34,818 nt of DNA from NCBI GenBank assembly GCA_024278375.1, contig JAJRTH010000033.1:1-34818 (forward strand), in the 5' to 3' direction. This stretch comes from an archaeon. GTDB taxonomy: Archaea > Thermoplasmatota > Thermoplasmata > WALJ01. The translations under genes were made by a program, and so were the position numbers. Below the pieces are notes generated by a model, which worked only from the letters and a program-made list of their open reading frames with translations, did no database searches and was not told the origin of the DNA. Shown here in pieces: positions 1 through 9,373 of the stretch; the stretch's first letter is position 1, and the number at the start of each line of letters is the position of its first letter.

Positions 1-831
1 ATCGTCTATTATCCATGATATGTTGGAAGGAAAAGCATCTCCGGAGATGTTTATGAAAATACGCTTTATGACGCCTATGTTTTTCGGTATGTGTGATACC
101 GCACTTTTCCTTTCAAGTCTGCCTTTGCAATTTTTTCTGGCAAGGAACAGGCCATAGGTCACAGTCTGAGCATATGCATCAGCGCAGTCTTCTGATTTTA
201 CATCTTTAATCAATTCTTTAAGTCCCATATAGAAATCATATATGGAAGATGGCATTTCATCGTTCTTTACGAGTTCAAAATATTCTTTAAGTTGTTCTTC
301 CGCAAAATCTTTCAGAAGTTTCGCTTTTTTAGCAAGTTCTCTTGCCAGTTCTTCAGCGGAGGAGATTGTGGGAAGTTTGTAGAAAAAGAACTCATGGAGC
401 ATTTCCTTAAAGGTTCCAATCTTTTCTTCCGATATCTTGAAATGAGGCTTTTCCAAGTCCGAAATGGAAAACAGATTGAAATCGAAGATTTTCTCGCCTT
501 TTCTTATCAGAATAAAACGTGTGTAATTGGTCAGCATCAGGTTATCTATGCTCTCTATGTATCTTTTCAACTGCTCGGACTCAAGAACATTATCCAAATT
601 AGTGTCGAGGTCTTTTGTTTCTATATAGCCCACCTTCTTACCGCTATAAAATGCCTTGAAATCAGGCGCTCCAAGCCCTTTTTCTCTTCTCGGCTCCTGG
701 GTAAGTTTTATGGTCGGACTTATGCTTTCTATAAAATTCTCAAAAGCGGTTCTGAATGTCAATTCAGTATAATCTCCGCCCATATAGTGTTTTCTTAATT
801 CTTTGAAATACTCTTTAAATGCGTCTTTCAT
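1..831 (-). CDS. N-terminal part of a Type IIG/ISP-like restriction-modification enzyme (PD-(D/E)XK nuclease region); truncated by window start
   Basis: Own reverse-strand translation, open over 277 codons to the window edge: MKDAFKEYFKELRKHYMGGDYTELTFRTAFENFIESISPTIKLTQEPRREKGLGAPDFKAFYSGKKVGYIETKDLDTNLDNVLESEQLKRYIESIDNLMLTNYTRFILIRKG...DAYAQTVTYGLFLAR. PD-x(n)-ExK nuclease motif (APDF...YIETK) and the ADAYAQTVTYGLFLAR block are typical of the N-terminus of this family. SD GGAGG just upstream of ATG. Confidence 0.8.
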   Translation of the reverse strand, partial: MKDAFKEYFKELRKHYMGGDYTELTFRTAFENFIESISPTIKLTQEPRREKGLGAPDFKAFYSGKKVGYIETKDLDTNLDNVLESEQLKRYIESIDNLMLTNYTRFILIRKGEKIFDFNLFSISDLEKPHFKISEEKIGTFKEMLHEFFFYKLPTISSAEELARELAKKAKLLKDFAEEQLKEYFELVKNDEMPSSIYDFYMGLKELIKDVKSEDCADAYAQTVTYGLFLARKNCKGRLERKSAVSHIPKNIGVIKRIFINISGDAFPSNISWIIDD

Positions 832-918
832 TCGCCGTCTCCCTCCGAGGTCTCGAAGAAGTCGGTTTCAATAATTTCCGACCCATACTTCATTGTCCAG
901 CTTTATACGCCCTCCCTA

Positions 919-1935
919 TTAAAGGTTTATTGCTTCGTCAGAAATCCTCAGATCCCACACATAGTGCCCCATTCCCGGAGCGTAGTTCCTTATCCTTATC
1001 AGCCTCTCAAGCCGGATTTTCTTTCCTGCGCTCTCCGCAAGCTCTTTCAGGTCCTCTATCCTTTCCTTCGCCCTTGCATCCTCGATTATCTCGTAGTAGT
1101 GTATCCAGCCGTCATCCACTGCGGTTACGGCATCCTCGAAGAAATGGAAGGCTGAATGGGGGAGGTTCATTATTATCCGGTCTGCTGTCAGGGAGCGCAC
1201 TATTGCCCTCGCATCCGCATTTATCGCTTCTATCCCGTGCACATTGTTGAGCACGATGTTCTCATTGAGATAATCTATGGCCGCAGGATTCAGGTCTATG
1301 GCATAGATGTGCACATTCTTCATCTTTGCGATCATCATCGAGAACGGGCCGACGCCTGCGAACATGTCTATTATCTCCTCTCCGTCCTTAACAAGCTCCG
1401 CAATCCTTTGATGCTCGTTTGCCAGCCTCGGAGAGAAGTATGCCTTTGCGGGGTCCACCTTTATCCTTATTCCATATTCGGTATGAACCGTCTCGGTCGG
1501 GCCTTCTCCTGCGATTGTCTCAAGCTCTCTCGTGCGGTACTCACCCTTAACACCTCTGTCTGCGGCCACAACCCGGGCGGAGGGGAGCGCCTGCATTATG
1601 GCCTTCCCTATCTTTTTCCTGTAATCCTCAAGCTCATCAGGTATCTTTATTATCACAACATCCCCTATGATATCGAAGGACGTGGGCAGATATTCCCTGA
1701 GTTCATCCGGAACCTCTGCTATTTCCTGGTATCTCGGCCTTTTCTCCTTCTTTTCGAAGTCCCATTCGATAAGTTCGTATCCCTTCACATCTCCCTTTAC
1801 AGGGATTATCACATATTCTCCGTCCTTCTCAACCCTGAGCTCCCTATCTATCGCATCCATCTCTATGAGCCTTCTTCTCAGGCTTTCGGCCTCACTCTTC
1901 CTTACCTTTATCCCTCTGCTCTTCATTCTCAGCAC
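919..1935 (-). CDS. trm5: tRNA (guanine(37)-N1)-methyltransferase Trm5
   Basis: Class I SAM MTase with AYFSPRLANEHQRIAELV, DMFAGVGPFSMMIAK, YAIDLNPAAIDYLNENI and MNLPHSAFHFFEDA motifs typical of archaeal Trm5. Confidence 0.9.
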   Translation of the reverse strand: MLRMKSRGIKVRKSEAESLRRRLIEMDAIDRELRVEKDGEYVIIPVKGDVKGYELIEWDFEKKEKRPRYQEIAEVPDELREYLPTSFDIIGDVVIIKIPDELEDYRKKIGKAIMQALPSARVVAADRGVKGEYRTRELETIAGEGPTETVHTEYGIRIKVDPAKAYFSPRLANEHQRIAELVKDGEEIIDMFAGVGPFSMMIAKMKNVHIYAIDLNPAAIDYLNENIVLNNVHGIEAINADARAIVRSLTADRIIMNLPHSAFHFFEDAVTAVDDGWIHYYEIIEDARAKERIEDLKELAESAGKKIRLERLIRIRNYAPGMGHYVWDLRISDEAINL

Positions 1936-4258
1936 CTTTCAGATATTTTTTTGTGAGCACTTCTCTTATGGCCTTCGCCCTCTTCTTTCCTATCCCTTCC
2001 ACCTCCATGAGCTCTTTCTCCCCGGCTGTCATTATTCTTTCAACGGTTCCGAAGTGCAGGAGAAGGCGCTCCGCCATTGTCGCCGAGATTCCAGGCAATC
2101 CCTCCACTATGAACCTCTGCTGCTGGTGGGTGCCCATGCGCTTCTTTTCTCCCCTTCTTCCCACACCTCTGCCGCCTTCCTGCTCCCTCCTTGCCATCGA
2201 ATAAAGCAGCTTTGCCGTTTCCACGGCATCCTTTGTCAACAGCACGGAGCAGCGGTAATCGCCTATGAGCGAGGCTATGGCACCCATTATCGCATTCTCG
2301 GAGAGCATTCTTGTGGTAAAGAGGTCCCTGCCTTCGATGATGAAAACAGGTCTCATATAGCTGCCGGAGAGCTCTCCTGCCTGCTGGAAGAGCCTGCCGT
2401 CCATTACCGATGTAAGGAAATCGCCGACCTCCTTTCTCTCGACCGCAATCCTCTCCGAAAGAAGATAGTCGGCCACGCCAAGCTGTTCGCCTTTTATGGA
2501 CGCTCCCAAACGGTAAAGTTCCTTAACGACAGAGGAGCGCCCTTCCCGGTGGTCCACGACTATCTCTATTCTCTTTTTCTCTTCCTTTTCCCCAGATATG
2601 TAATCCTCCAGCGTGAGCTGCCCTTTCTTAACTGCAACTTCCATCTTTCTTATAAGCTCGTCCTTCGCAGCGGTTTTTTCGTCCTTCCTCTCCCTGTGCT
2701 TTTTTACCATCGCTTTCTCGAAGAATATCTCATCGGATATGGCCTTCCACGCCCTGAGATTTCTGAGCATCTCGCTCTCCTTCCTTCTTGCGGTCCAGTA
2801 GTATGCCTCATCCCTTGTTTTTCTGGTTATCAGGAATATCACACGCCCTTCTCTTTTCCTACCAGTCCTGCCCCTTCTCTGTATCGTGCGTATCTCGGAT
2901 GCAACGGGTTCATAGAATATCACAAGGTCCGTTGCAGGTATGTCCAGCCCCTCTTCCGCAACGCTTGTGGCAACCATGACATTGTACTTCCCCGAGCGAA
3001 AATCCTCTATCGCCCTTTTCTGCTCTTTCTGTCCCATCCCTTTATCTCCGTTCTTGGATGCCTGGCCGACGAACCTGAAAGCCCTTATGCCTTTGATGTC
3101 CTTTACCGCATTCACTATCCTTTCGCCCGTATCTCTGTAGTTTGCAAATATGATTATTCTCCTATCCTCGTTCACGCTCATCTCTCTTTCCAGTATCTCT
3201 TTCAGCGCGGCCATCTTGGGATGCTCCATATCCTTATGCTCTCTTGCGAGCTGGAGCGCTCCCATGAAGTCGGACCTTTTCACCAGAAGCTTGGATGACT
3301 TGTCCCTGCCCGTATTAGCATCCTCGACTATCCTCTGGAGATACGAGAGGAGGGTGCCAACGGGCTGCGTCTCTGCAAATTCAAGCGCCTGATCGAGTTT
3401 TATCGCCATGGACCTCAGGGTTGCGGCCCTGTAAGCGCTCCTATCCCCCATGTTTATCTTTTTCTGTATCTCGCCGCCGAGCGCTATGAGTTCCCTCTTC
3501 GTCCCCCTCCTTCCGGTGAGGAATCCCGTAGCCTTAAGCTCCTTTATGAACTCGTCCCTTGCCCCCTTCAGGAGCTCCCTTATTCTCTGCATCTCCGGGG
3601 GCAGGTCGACCTTAACCCACCTGGGTTTTATCCTGTTCACATAGTCCACGACATCCGGGTCATCGGGAGTTCTGACCTCCACGGCCTCTATTCCCAGATT
3701 CTCTATGACCTCATGCACCTTCTCCTGATTGTACGAGGGCGATGCAGTGGTTCCCAGCACTAGTCCCTCCTTTCTCTTTTCCTGATACCTTTTTCCTATG
3801 AAGACATAATCGTAATCCCCGACAGCCCTGTGGGCCTCGTCAAAGACAATCATAGAAACCTCGGACAGGTCCAGCCATGAAAGGATGTCATTGACAACCG
3901 TCTGTGGTGTCGCTACTACGACCTTCGCCTCCTTCCACATTTCCTTCCTCTTCCGGGGTCTGACAGAGCCTGTGAATACGGCTATGTCTCCTATGTTCAT
4001 CAGATTGGCGATTGTTTCCGCGTGCTGTTCGACAAGGGGTTTTGTGGGAGCCAGAAAGAGGACCTTCTTTCCACCTTTCTCAAAGTGCAGTGCCGTTGTG
4101 AGCACGGCTATTATCGTCTTTCCCATGCCTGTGGGAAGGACCACCAGGGTGGAGCGCTCCGCAGCCTTTTTCGCGATGTTCTCCTGATATGCACGGTACT
4201 CTACGGTCTCTGGTTTTATAAGGGGATGCTGAACGAACACGGTGGAAGATAGAGCCAT
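1892..4258 (-). CDS. hef: Hef (FANCM-family) helicase-nuclease
   Basis: SF2 helicase motifs (LPTGMGKT, DEAH, TTASP, QRRGRTGR) plus ERCC4/XPF nuclease (DHREGRSS...VERKEVGDFL) plus C-terminal HhH (LPGISATMAERLLLHFGTVERI...VEGIGKKRAKAIREVL). Confidence 0.93.
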   Translation of the reverse strand: MALSSTVFVQHPLIKPETVEYRAYQENIAKKAAERSTLVVLPTGMGKTIIAVLTTALHFEKGGKKVLFLAPTKPLVEQHAETIANLMNIGDIAVFTGSVRPRKRKEMWKEAKVVVATPQTVVNDILSWLDLSEVSMIVFDEAHRAVGDYDYVFIGKRYQEKRKEGLVLGTTASPSYNQEKVHEVIENLGIEAVEVRTPDDPDVVDYVNRIKPRWVKVDLPPEMQRIRELLKGARDEFIKELKATGFLTGRRGTKRELIALGGEIQKKINMGDRSAYRAATLRSMAIKLDQALEFAETQPVGTLLSYLQRIVEDANTGRDKSSKLLVKRSDFMGALQLAREHKDMEHPKMAALKEILEREMSVNEDRRIIIFANYRDTGERIVNAVKDIKGIRAFRFVGQASKNGDKGMGQKEQKRAIEDFRSGKYNVMVATSVAEEGLDIPATDLVIFYEPVASEIRTIQRRGRTGRKREGRVIFLITRKTRDEAYYWTARRKESEMLRNLRAWKAISDEIFFEKAMVKKHRERKDEKTAAKDELIRKMEVAVKKGQLTLEDYISGEKEEKKRIEIVVDHREGRSSVVKELYRLGASIKGEQLGVADYLLSERIAVERKEVGDFLTSVMDGRLFQQAGELSGSYMRPVFIIEGRDLFTTRMLSENAIMGAIASLIGDYRCSVLLTKDAVETAKLLYSMARREQEGGRGVGRRGEKKRMGTHQQQRFIVEGLPGISATMAERLLLHFGTVERIMTAGEKELMEVEGIGKKRAKAIREVLTKKYLKGAENEEQRDKGKEE

Positions 4259-4330
4259 GATTTAAAAAGATTGGAGAGGGGTGGGTGAAAGTGCAACCCA
4301 ATCCGAAACCCATTAGGCGGCACATCCTTT

Positions 4331-4376
4331 AAAACGAAGAACCCGACCGCAGCAAGCTGCAGGTATAGGAATTAAA
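4331..4376. repeat. REP-like palindromic intergenic repeat, copy A
   Basis: AAAACGAAGAACCCGACCGCAGCAAGCTGCAGGTATAGGAATTAAAT; near-identical to 23241-23295; contains GCAGC-AA-GCTGC palindrome. Confidence 0.75.
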
Positions 4377-4409
4377 TAAAAAAGTGGAGAAGAGAGAAGG
4401 GGTTAATCG

Positions 4410-5318
4410 TTATTTTCTGTAAAGCGGAGAGTCCATATCAAATGGTGATTTTCTCCTTTTCTTATGGGCGGCATATGGTAACCCAAGGGCCAGAGAGCCC
4501 AGGAGAATCCCGACTCCGTAGCCAATGATTTCTGAGAAATAGTCCCTTATAACAGCGGTCTCACCGAACTCTATTTCGCCCGAATAATGAGATATCTCCA
4601 CCATGTTCTGGCTGTACGGATATACGAGATAGAGCACATCATCAGAATAATACGAGCTAACATCACTTTCCATGCTCTCATAGCCCATTTTCACTGTGGC
4701 CTTCGATTCCCACCTGTAATTTATTCCGGAGATCACCATTCTGTTCTCATCCAATATCAGCTTCGCATCGCCTTGCAGTTTCTGGGCCAGCGCAAGATGA
4801 GAGACCTCCGGTAATGCCTTCATGCCCTCGATTTTCAGAGAAATTCCAAGTTGGGCCCTCTTTTCCTTGGTTATTATGAGGAAGTTGAAGGTAAGTTTCC
4901 CCCAGTCATCCACAGAACTCGCATCCGATTTCATGTCAACCATTGTTGACATGGTAACGACTGTTCGCGTGCCATCTTCCTCTTCGGTCGAATTAAACGT
5001 CGATTCCCATGCCGCTTCGGATAGGTTGGAATAATATGTCGGATTGCTTATGTCATCGTGATATGCAAACAGATAAAGGTAGGATACGGAAAATATCTCG
5101 GTTGTATTGTTCCCGGAATAGAACATGACTCCCGGCTTTGTCGTGTCTATGCTTACCAGAAAGCCATCCGCCCGAATATAAAGTGGATTCTCCTGGACCG
5201 TGATTCTATTTGATGAAGGATACTCGCCACTCCCCACAACGGAAGAGAATGCGAGAATTGTGGCGAGAGATATTACGAGGATTTTCATCTTCAATCGGTT
5301 CACCTCCTTTTCCCTCAA
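4410..5318 (-). CDS. Secreted/membrane-anchored hypothetical protein
   Basis: Signal-peptide-like N-terminus (MKILVISLATILAFSSVVGS), C-terminal TM (YGVGILLGSLALGLPYAAHKKRRK). True start is probably TTG/ATG near 5288-5294, after SD GGAGGTGA. Confidence 0.7.
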   Translation of the reverse strand: MREKEVNRLKMKILVISLATILAFSSVVGSGEYPSSNRITVQENPLYIRADGFLVSIDTTKPGVMFYSGNNTTEIFSVSYLYLFAYHDDISNPTYYSNLSEAAWESTFNSTEEEDGTRTVVTMSTMVDMKSDASSVDDWGKLTFNFLIITKEKRAQLGISLKIEGMKALPEVSHLALAQKLQGDAKLILDENRMVISGINYRWESKATVKMGYESMESDVSSYYSDDVLYLVYPYSQNMVEISHYSGEIEFGETAVIRDYFSEIIGYGVGILLGSLALGLPYAAHKKRRKSPFDMDSPLYRK

Positions 5319-5420
5319 CCCCCTAAAAAGGGAGAAGAGAGAAGGTAGGACACATGGTACAGCCTAAGCCTTTCATATATAAATGAAATATGGCACAAAC
5401 ATCGAACTGGGAATGCAAAG

Positions 5421-5430
5421 ATTATAAATA
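5421..5430 (+). promoter_or_regulatory. Archaeal TATA box for the following membrane protein gene
   Basis: ATTATAAATA centred about 25 nt upstream of ATG at 5451, consistent with leaderless initiation there rather than at 5436. Confidence 0.5.
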
Positions 5431-5435
5431 GAACA

Positions 5436-6404
5436 ATGAAATCCGGCAATATGAGCCTTTCTAAGAAAGAGACAGTGCAGGACAGGGTCGTCAATACTCT
5501 GAAAAAGAAGGGGTTGCTCCTGCCGATGGCATTTCTTGCCGTTCTTCTGATAGACCTCCTTATACTCTACGGTACGATTCAATCTCCCCAGAATTTCTGT
5601 CTCGGAGTGGTGGGAATCGGAATAATAACTCCTTTTGCCTTCATATGGTTCAGAATAAAAAATCCGAAGCTGCTGTTTGCACTGATAACAGGCATATTTC
5701 TCGTGGTTGCGCCCATGTTTTCAGTCATGGCCGCAGAATATATCTACTCGGCAGAACCAAGACTTTTCTCGGATAACGATGCCATGAAGGACGGACGGAC
5801 GGAGCCCTACACCTGGAACGGAGAGACCAGAACCTTCAACTTCACAGTTCTTGCCTCCTCAGAATATCTGGATATGGCACATTATAATGATACTGTATAT
5901 CTGAACATCTCGGACCCGAACGGAAACGTTTCCAATTATACTATGTATCAGGGAGAGAATACTGCCGACGGTTACATAGAATTTTACAGACCGGTGGAAC
6001 TGGAAAAAGGGGTTTACAGCTTCTATTTTTCCATAAAAAAGAGCAACAACACCTCCACCGATTGGACATACACAGTATGGAGTTACGGTCCTCTCAACCT
6101 CGAGAAAACCGAGCACATACTTTCCACGATGCCTTATGCATTCCTCGCCACATTCATGTATTTCGGTTTCCTTTCATACATAATAACCGGCATGTACTGG
6201 TGGACACAGATAGCAAGGAAAAAGAAGAAGGACATGGTTACGGTAAGGAAGGATGCCGGGGACGGTGACGGTCTCAAATGCCCGGTCTGCGGTAACAGGA
6301 TAGACGAAGGCATCGAAACATGTCCGTACTGCGGTGCGGAACTTGAATACGAGGAAGACGAGGAAGAGAATGAAAGTGTGGAATCCAGCGAATCTGCGGA
6401 ATAA
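5436..6404 (+). CDS. Membrane protein with C-terminal zinc ribbon (start possibly 5451)
   Basis: Several hydrophobic segments and C-terminal CPVCGNRIDEGIETCPYCGAELEYEE zinc-ribbon followed by an acidic tail. Confidence 0.75.
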   Translation: MKSGNMSLSKKETVQDRVVNTLKKKGLLLPMAFLAVLLIDLLILYGTIQSPQNFCLGVVGIGIITPFAFIWFRIKNPKLLFALITGIFLVVAPMFSVMAAEYIYSAEPRLFSDNDAMKDGRTEPYTWNGETRTFNFTVLASSEYLDMAHYNDTVYLNISDPNGNVSNYTMYQGENTADGYIEFYRPVELEKGVYSFYFSIKKSNNTSTDWTYTVWSYGPLNLEKTEHILSTMPYAFLATFMYFGFLSYIITGMYWWTQIARKKKKDMVTVRKDAGDGDGLKCPVCGNRIDEGIETCPYCGAELEYEEDEEENESVESSESAE

Positions 6405-6771
6405 CCCTGCATTCTACTGGTCTCTAGCAGTCCTGTATGCGCTCTGCATATTCCTCCTGTCCGCAGACCCGAAACCGCCGGAACCTTCTGCGATGCTCGG
6501 TGTTGAGATACCCAACGTCGATAAGATTTTCCATTTCTTCATTTACGCTGTTTTCGGAATTATTCTATATGTGGCGTCAGAAAAAAGCGATTTCTCACCT
6601 GAAACCTCTACACATCTTTCGATAGCTTTGGGGAGCATCTATGCCTTCACAGATGAGGTGCACCAGAGCTTCGTTCCGGGAAGGTCATCCGACCCGTTGG
6701 ATTTTCTTGTCGATGTCGTGGGCATTCTGGCAGGCATTGCCTTTTACATATGGAGATGGAGAAAAGTATAA
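6370..6771 (+). CDS. VanZ-like family membrane protein
   Basis: LLSADPKPPEP...VDKIFHFFIYAVFGI...YAFTDEVHQSFVPGRSSDPLDFLVDVVGILAGI, characteristic VanZ pattern; in-frame ATG at 6370 preferred to 6334. Confidence 0.8.
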   Translation: MKVWNPANLRNNPAFYWSLAVLYALCIFLLSADPKPPEPSAMLGVEIPNVDKIFHFFIYAVFGIILYVASEKSDFSPETSTHLSIALGSIYAFTDEVHQSFVPGRSSDPLDFLVDVVGILAGIAFYIWRWRKV

Positions 6772-6774
6772 ATC

Positions 6775-8127
6775 ATGGACTCCGATGGGCCATATATGAG
6801 AATTCTGATAATCGGCGGAGGAGCTGCAGGCGGGACCGCAGCACAGTTTGCCAGAAAAACCGACAGAAAGGCCGATATAACGATGATCGACGCAGAGCCT
6901 TATGGTCAGTATTCCAGATGCGGACTTCCCTATGCGCTCCGCGGAGATACCACGCCTGAGAAACTGGTCGAGTTCGGACCCGAATGGTTCGAGAAGAACG
7001 GGATAGAGGCCCTTTACGGTCTCAGGGTGAGGAACGTGGATTTTTCGAACAAAGTGGTTGAAACGGAAGGGAAAGGGCAGATCGAATACGACAGGCTCAT
7101 AATAGCCACCGGTGCGAGACCCTGGAAACCGCCGATAGAAGGTATGGAGAACGAGGGAGTGTTTTTTCTGAGAACCCTCGATGATTTGAATGCGGTACGG
7201 GAATGGGTCGGCGGCAGAAAAAAGGTCATTGTGGTCGGAGCAGGTCTTATAGGTCTGGAGAGCGCCGAATCCTTTGTCAGGCTCGGAATGGACGTTACCG
7301 TCGTGGAATTCCTCTCATATCCTCTGCCGACAATGATAGATGAAGATATGGGAAGGGAGGTGAAAAAAATCCTGGACAGGAATGGGATAAAGGGATATTA
7401 CTCGCATGAAGTTATAGAGATGCGCGGAAACCCGGTCAGGTCCACACTCATCAGGAACAGGGAGAACGATAGCGAAATCGAACTTGAAGCGGATATCGTG
7501 GTTGTTTCCACGGGAAATTCGCCGAACACGGAGATTTTTGAAGGCATTGAGAAGGGCAGGAAGGGACACATAAGGGTGAACAGCAGGTCGGAAACATCAT
7601 ACAAGGACGTATTTGCAGCGGGCGATTGTACGGAGTATCCGGATTTCGTAACAGGAAAACATGTCCCGATGGGAATGGGAACAATGGCCGTAAGACAGGG
7701 TATGGCTGCCGGGACGAATGCCGCCGGTGGAAGTCTCGAAGTCCGGCCTTTCATAGGTACCAGAACCACAGAGCTTTTCGGAGTGGAGATAGCTGGCGCG
7801 GGGCCGACAGCCCATATATTGAAGGAAAACAATATTGATTTTGTTGCGGGAAGATTCAGAGGCAAAGACCTTCCCGACTACATGGATGGACGGGATATCT
7901 CTGTCAGGGTGCTTGCCTCCAGAGAAGGAAGAATACTGGGAGCCCAGATAATGGGAAGGGATGCCTCCTGGAGGATATCCATGTTCGCGGAGGCGATAAT
8001 GAGAGGTGATACTGTCCAGAATCTTTCGATGCTCGAGACACCCTATGCTCCTCCGATAGCTCCAACCGTGGACCCGACTTCCATTGCCTGCACGATGGTA
8101 TCCATGAGGTTGAGGCGGAGAAAATGA
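6775..8127 (+). CDS. FAD-dependent pyridine nucleotide-disulfide oxidoreductase (CoA-disulfide reductase / NADH oxidase-like)
   Basis: ILIIGGGAAGGTAA, YSRCGLPYALRG (redox Cys), VIVVGAGLIGLESAESF, VFAAGDCTEY; likely start at in-frame ATG 6796. Confidence 0.85.
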   Translation: MDSDGPYMRILIIGGGAAGGTAAQFARKTDRKADITMIDAEPYGQYSRCGLPYALRGDTTPEKLVEFGPEWFEKNGIEALYGLRVRNVDFSNKVVETEGKGQIEYDRLIIATGARPWKPPIEGMENEGVFFLRTLDDLNAVREWVGGRKKVIVVGAGLIGLESAESFVRLGMDVTVVEFLSYPLPTMIDEDMGREVKKILDRNGIKGYYSHEVIEMRGNPVRSTLIRNRENDSEIELEADIVVVSTGNSPNTEIFEGIEKGRKGHIRVNSRSETSYKDVFAAGDCTEYPDFVTGKHVPMGMGTMAVRQGMAAGTNAAGGSLEVRPFIGTRTTELFGVEIAGAGPTAHILKENNIDFVAGRFRGKDLPDYMDGRDISVRVLASREGRILGAQIMGRDASWRISMFAEAIMRGDTVQNLSMLETPYAPPIAPTVDPTSIACTMVSMRLRRRK

Positions 8128-9371
8128 AGGTGATACACGACTCGGTGCACGGAAGCGTGAGAATCGATGGAGGATTCATGGACCTGCTTTCTACGCCTGA
8201 ACTCCAGAGACTTTCCATGATAAAACAGCTGGGCCTTGGATACCTTGTCTTTCCTGGTGCGAACCACACTAGACTCGAACATTCTCTTGGAACATACCAT
8301 ATAGCAGGGATGATTGCAGATGCCATAGGACTGGATGAGCAATCAAAGAAAGAGGTCATGGCCGCTGCAATGCTCCACGATGTGGGGCATGGTCCCTTTT
8401 CCCATACCCTCGAAGTGGCTTTCAAGACCAGAAATGGTATGGACCACATGGATATCGCCCAGAAACTTATAACCGGAGAAATCAGAGCGTGTGTGAATGG
8501 TATTAACGAAAGGAGCATCCCCGAGATTCTGGAAGATATGGGGTTGGAGTCCAAAGTCGTAGCATCACTTGTAAAAGAAGATAGGCACCATAGGTACTGG
8601 CCCGGACCGGAAAATGAGGACATAGAGGCCGCCATAATCCATGGTCCGATAGATGCCGATCAGCTCGACTATCTGATGAGAGATGCCCACTATACGGGGG
8701 TAGCGCATGGAACCATAGATATGGAGAGACTCATGCAGACCCTCATGGTGCGGGAAAACAGACTTGTAATAGACAGAGGCGGAGTCGCAGCAGCCGAGGG
8801 CATACTGGTTGCCAGGGCTCTGATGTACTCCTCCGTTTATTTCCACAGAACCGTCAGGATAGCTGAGATGATGCTGAACAGGGGCGTCAGAGAAATGAGA
8901 GTAGATGTTGAAGAAATACAGCTTATGAACGACTGCTCTCTCATTGAAAAAATGAAATCTCATGGCGGGCTTCCAAGAAAAATAGCCATTTCAATAATCT
9001 ACAGGAGGCTCTACAAAAAAGCTCTGTCTTTGGAGCTCGCCTCTCTTGAGCCGGAGGAAAGGAAAAAACTTGCAGAATGGTCCGACAGAACGGGAGACCT
9101 TGAGAAAGAGATTGCCGGAAGGGCTGGTGTCAATGAAAGTGAAGTTCTTGTGGACATTCCCGGGAGAGATATACTTATATCGGAACCAAGGATGAACGAA
9201 ACCGAAGTAATCGTCTGGGAGAATGGGAATCTGAATCCGCTCTCGAAATACAGTACACTGCCAAAGGCTCTCAGGAGAAGGAATGTGCACAGGTGGGGAA
9301 TTCTCGTAGCGGCACCGGAAAAGTACAGAGAAAATGTGAAAAGAGCCGCAAGATACGTGCTGTTCGGATAG
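8124..9371 (+). CDS. HD-domain phosphohydrolase (dNTPase/SAMHD1-like family)
   Basis: HTRLEHSLGTYHIAGMIADAI...AAAMLHDVGHGPFSHTLE HD motif; ATGA overlap with the upstream gene. Confidence 0.85.
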   Translation: MKVIHDSVHGSVRIDGGFMDLLSTPELQRLSMIKQLGLGYLVFPGANHTRLEHSLGTYHIAGMIADAIGLDEQSKKEVMAAAMLHDVGHGPFSHTLEVAFKTRNGMDHMDIAQKLITGEIRACVNGINERSIPEILEDMGLESKVVASLVKEDRHHRYWPGPENEDIEAAIIHGPIDADQLDYLMRDAHYTGVAHGTIDMERLMQTLMVRENRLVIDRGGVAAAEGILVARALMYSSVYFHRTVRIAEMMLNRGVREMRVDVEEIQLMNDCSLIEKMKSHGGLPRKIAISIIYRRLYKKALSLELASLEPEERKKLAEWSDRTGDLEKEIAGRAGVNESEVLVDIPGRDILISEPRMNETEVIVWENGNLNPLSKYSTLPKALRRRNVHRWGILVAAPEKYRENVKRAARYVLFG

Positions 9372-9373
9372 GA

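Noticed and set aside
292-798. 168-aa plus-strand ORF (Phe/Ser-rich)
   Set aside because: Antisense of the truncated restriction enzyme N-terminus, which has recognisable motifs.
1667-3298. 543-aa plus-strand ORF
   Set aside because: Lies antisense to hef; sequence is low-complexity, Ser/Pro/Leu/His-rich with no recognisable domain. Shadow ORF of a clearly coding strand.
5371-5388. TTTCAT-ATATAA-ATGAAA palindrome in the 5319-5435 divergent region
   Set aside because: Six-bp AT-rich arms around a TATA-like core are expected by chance in archaeal promoters; not listed as a separate finding.
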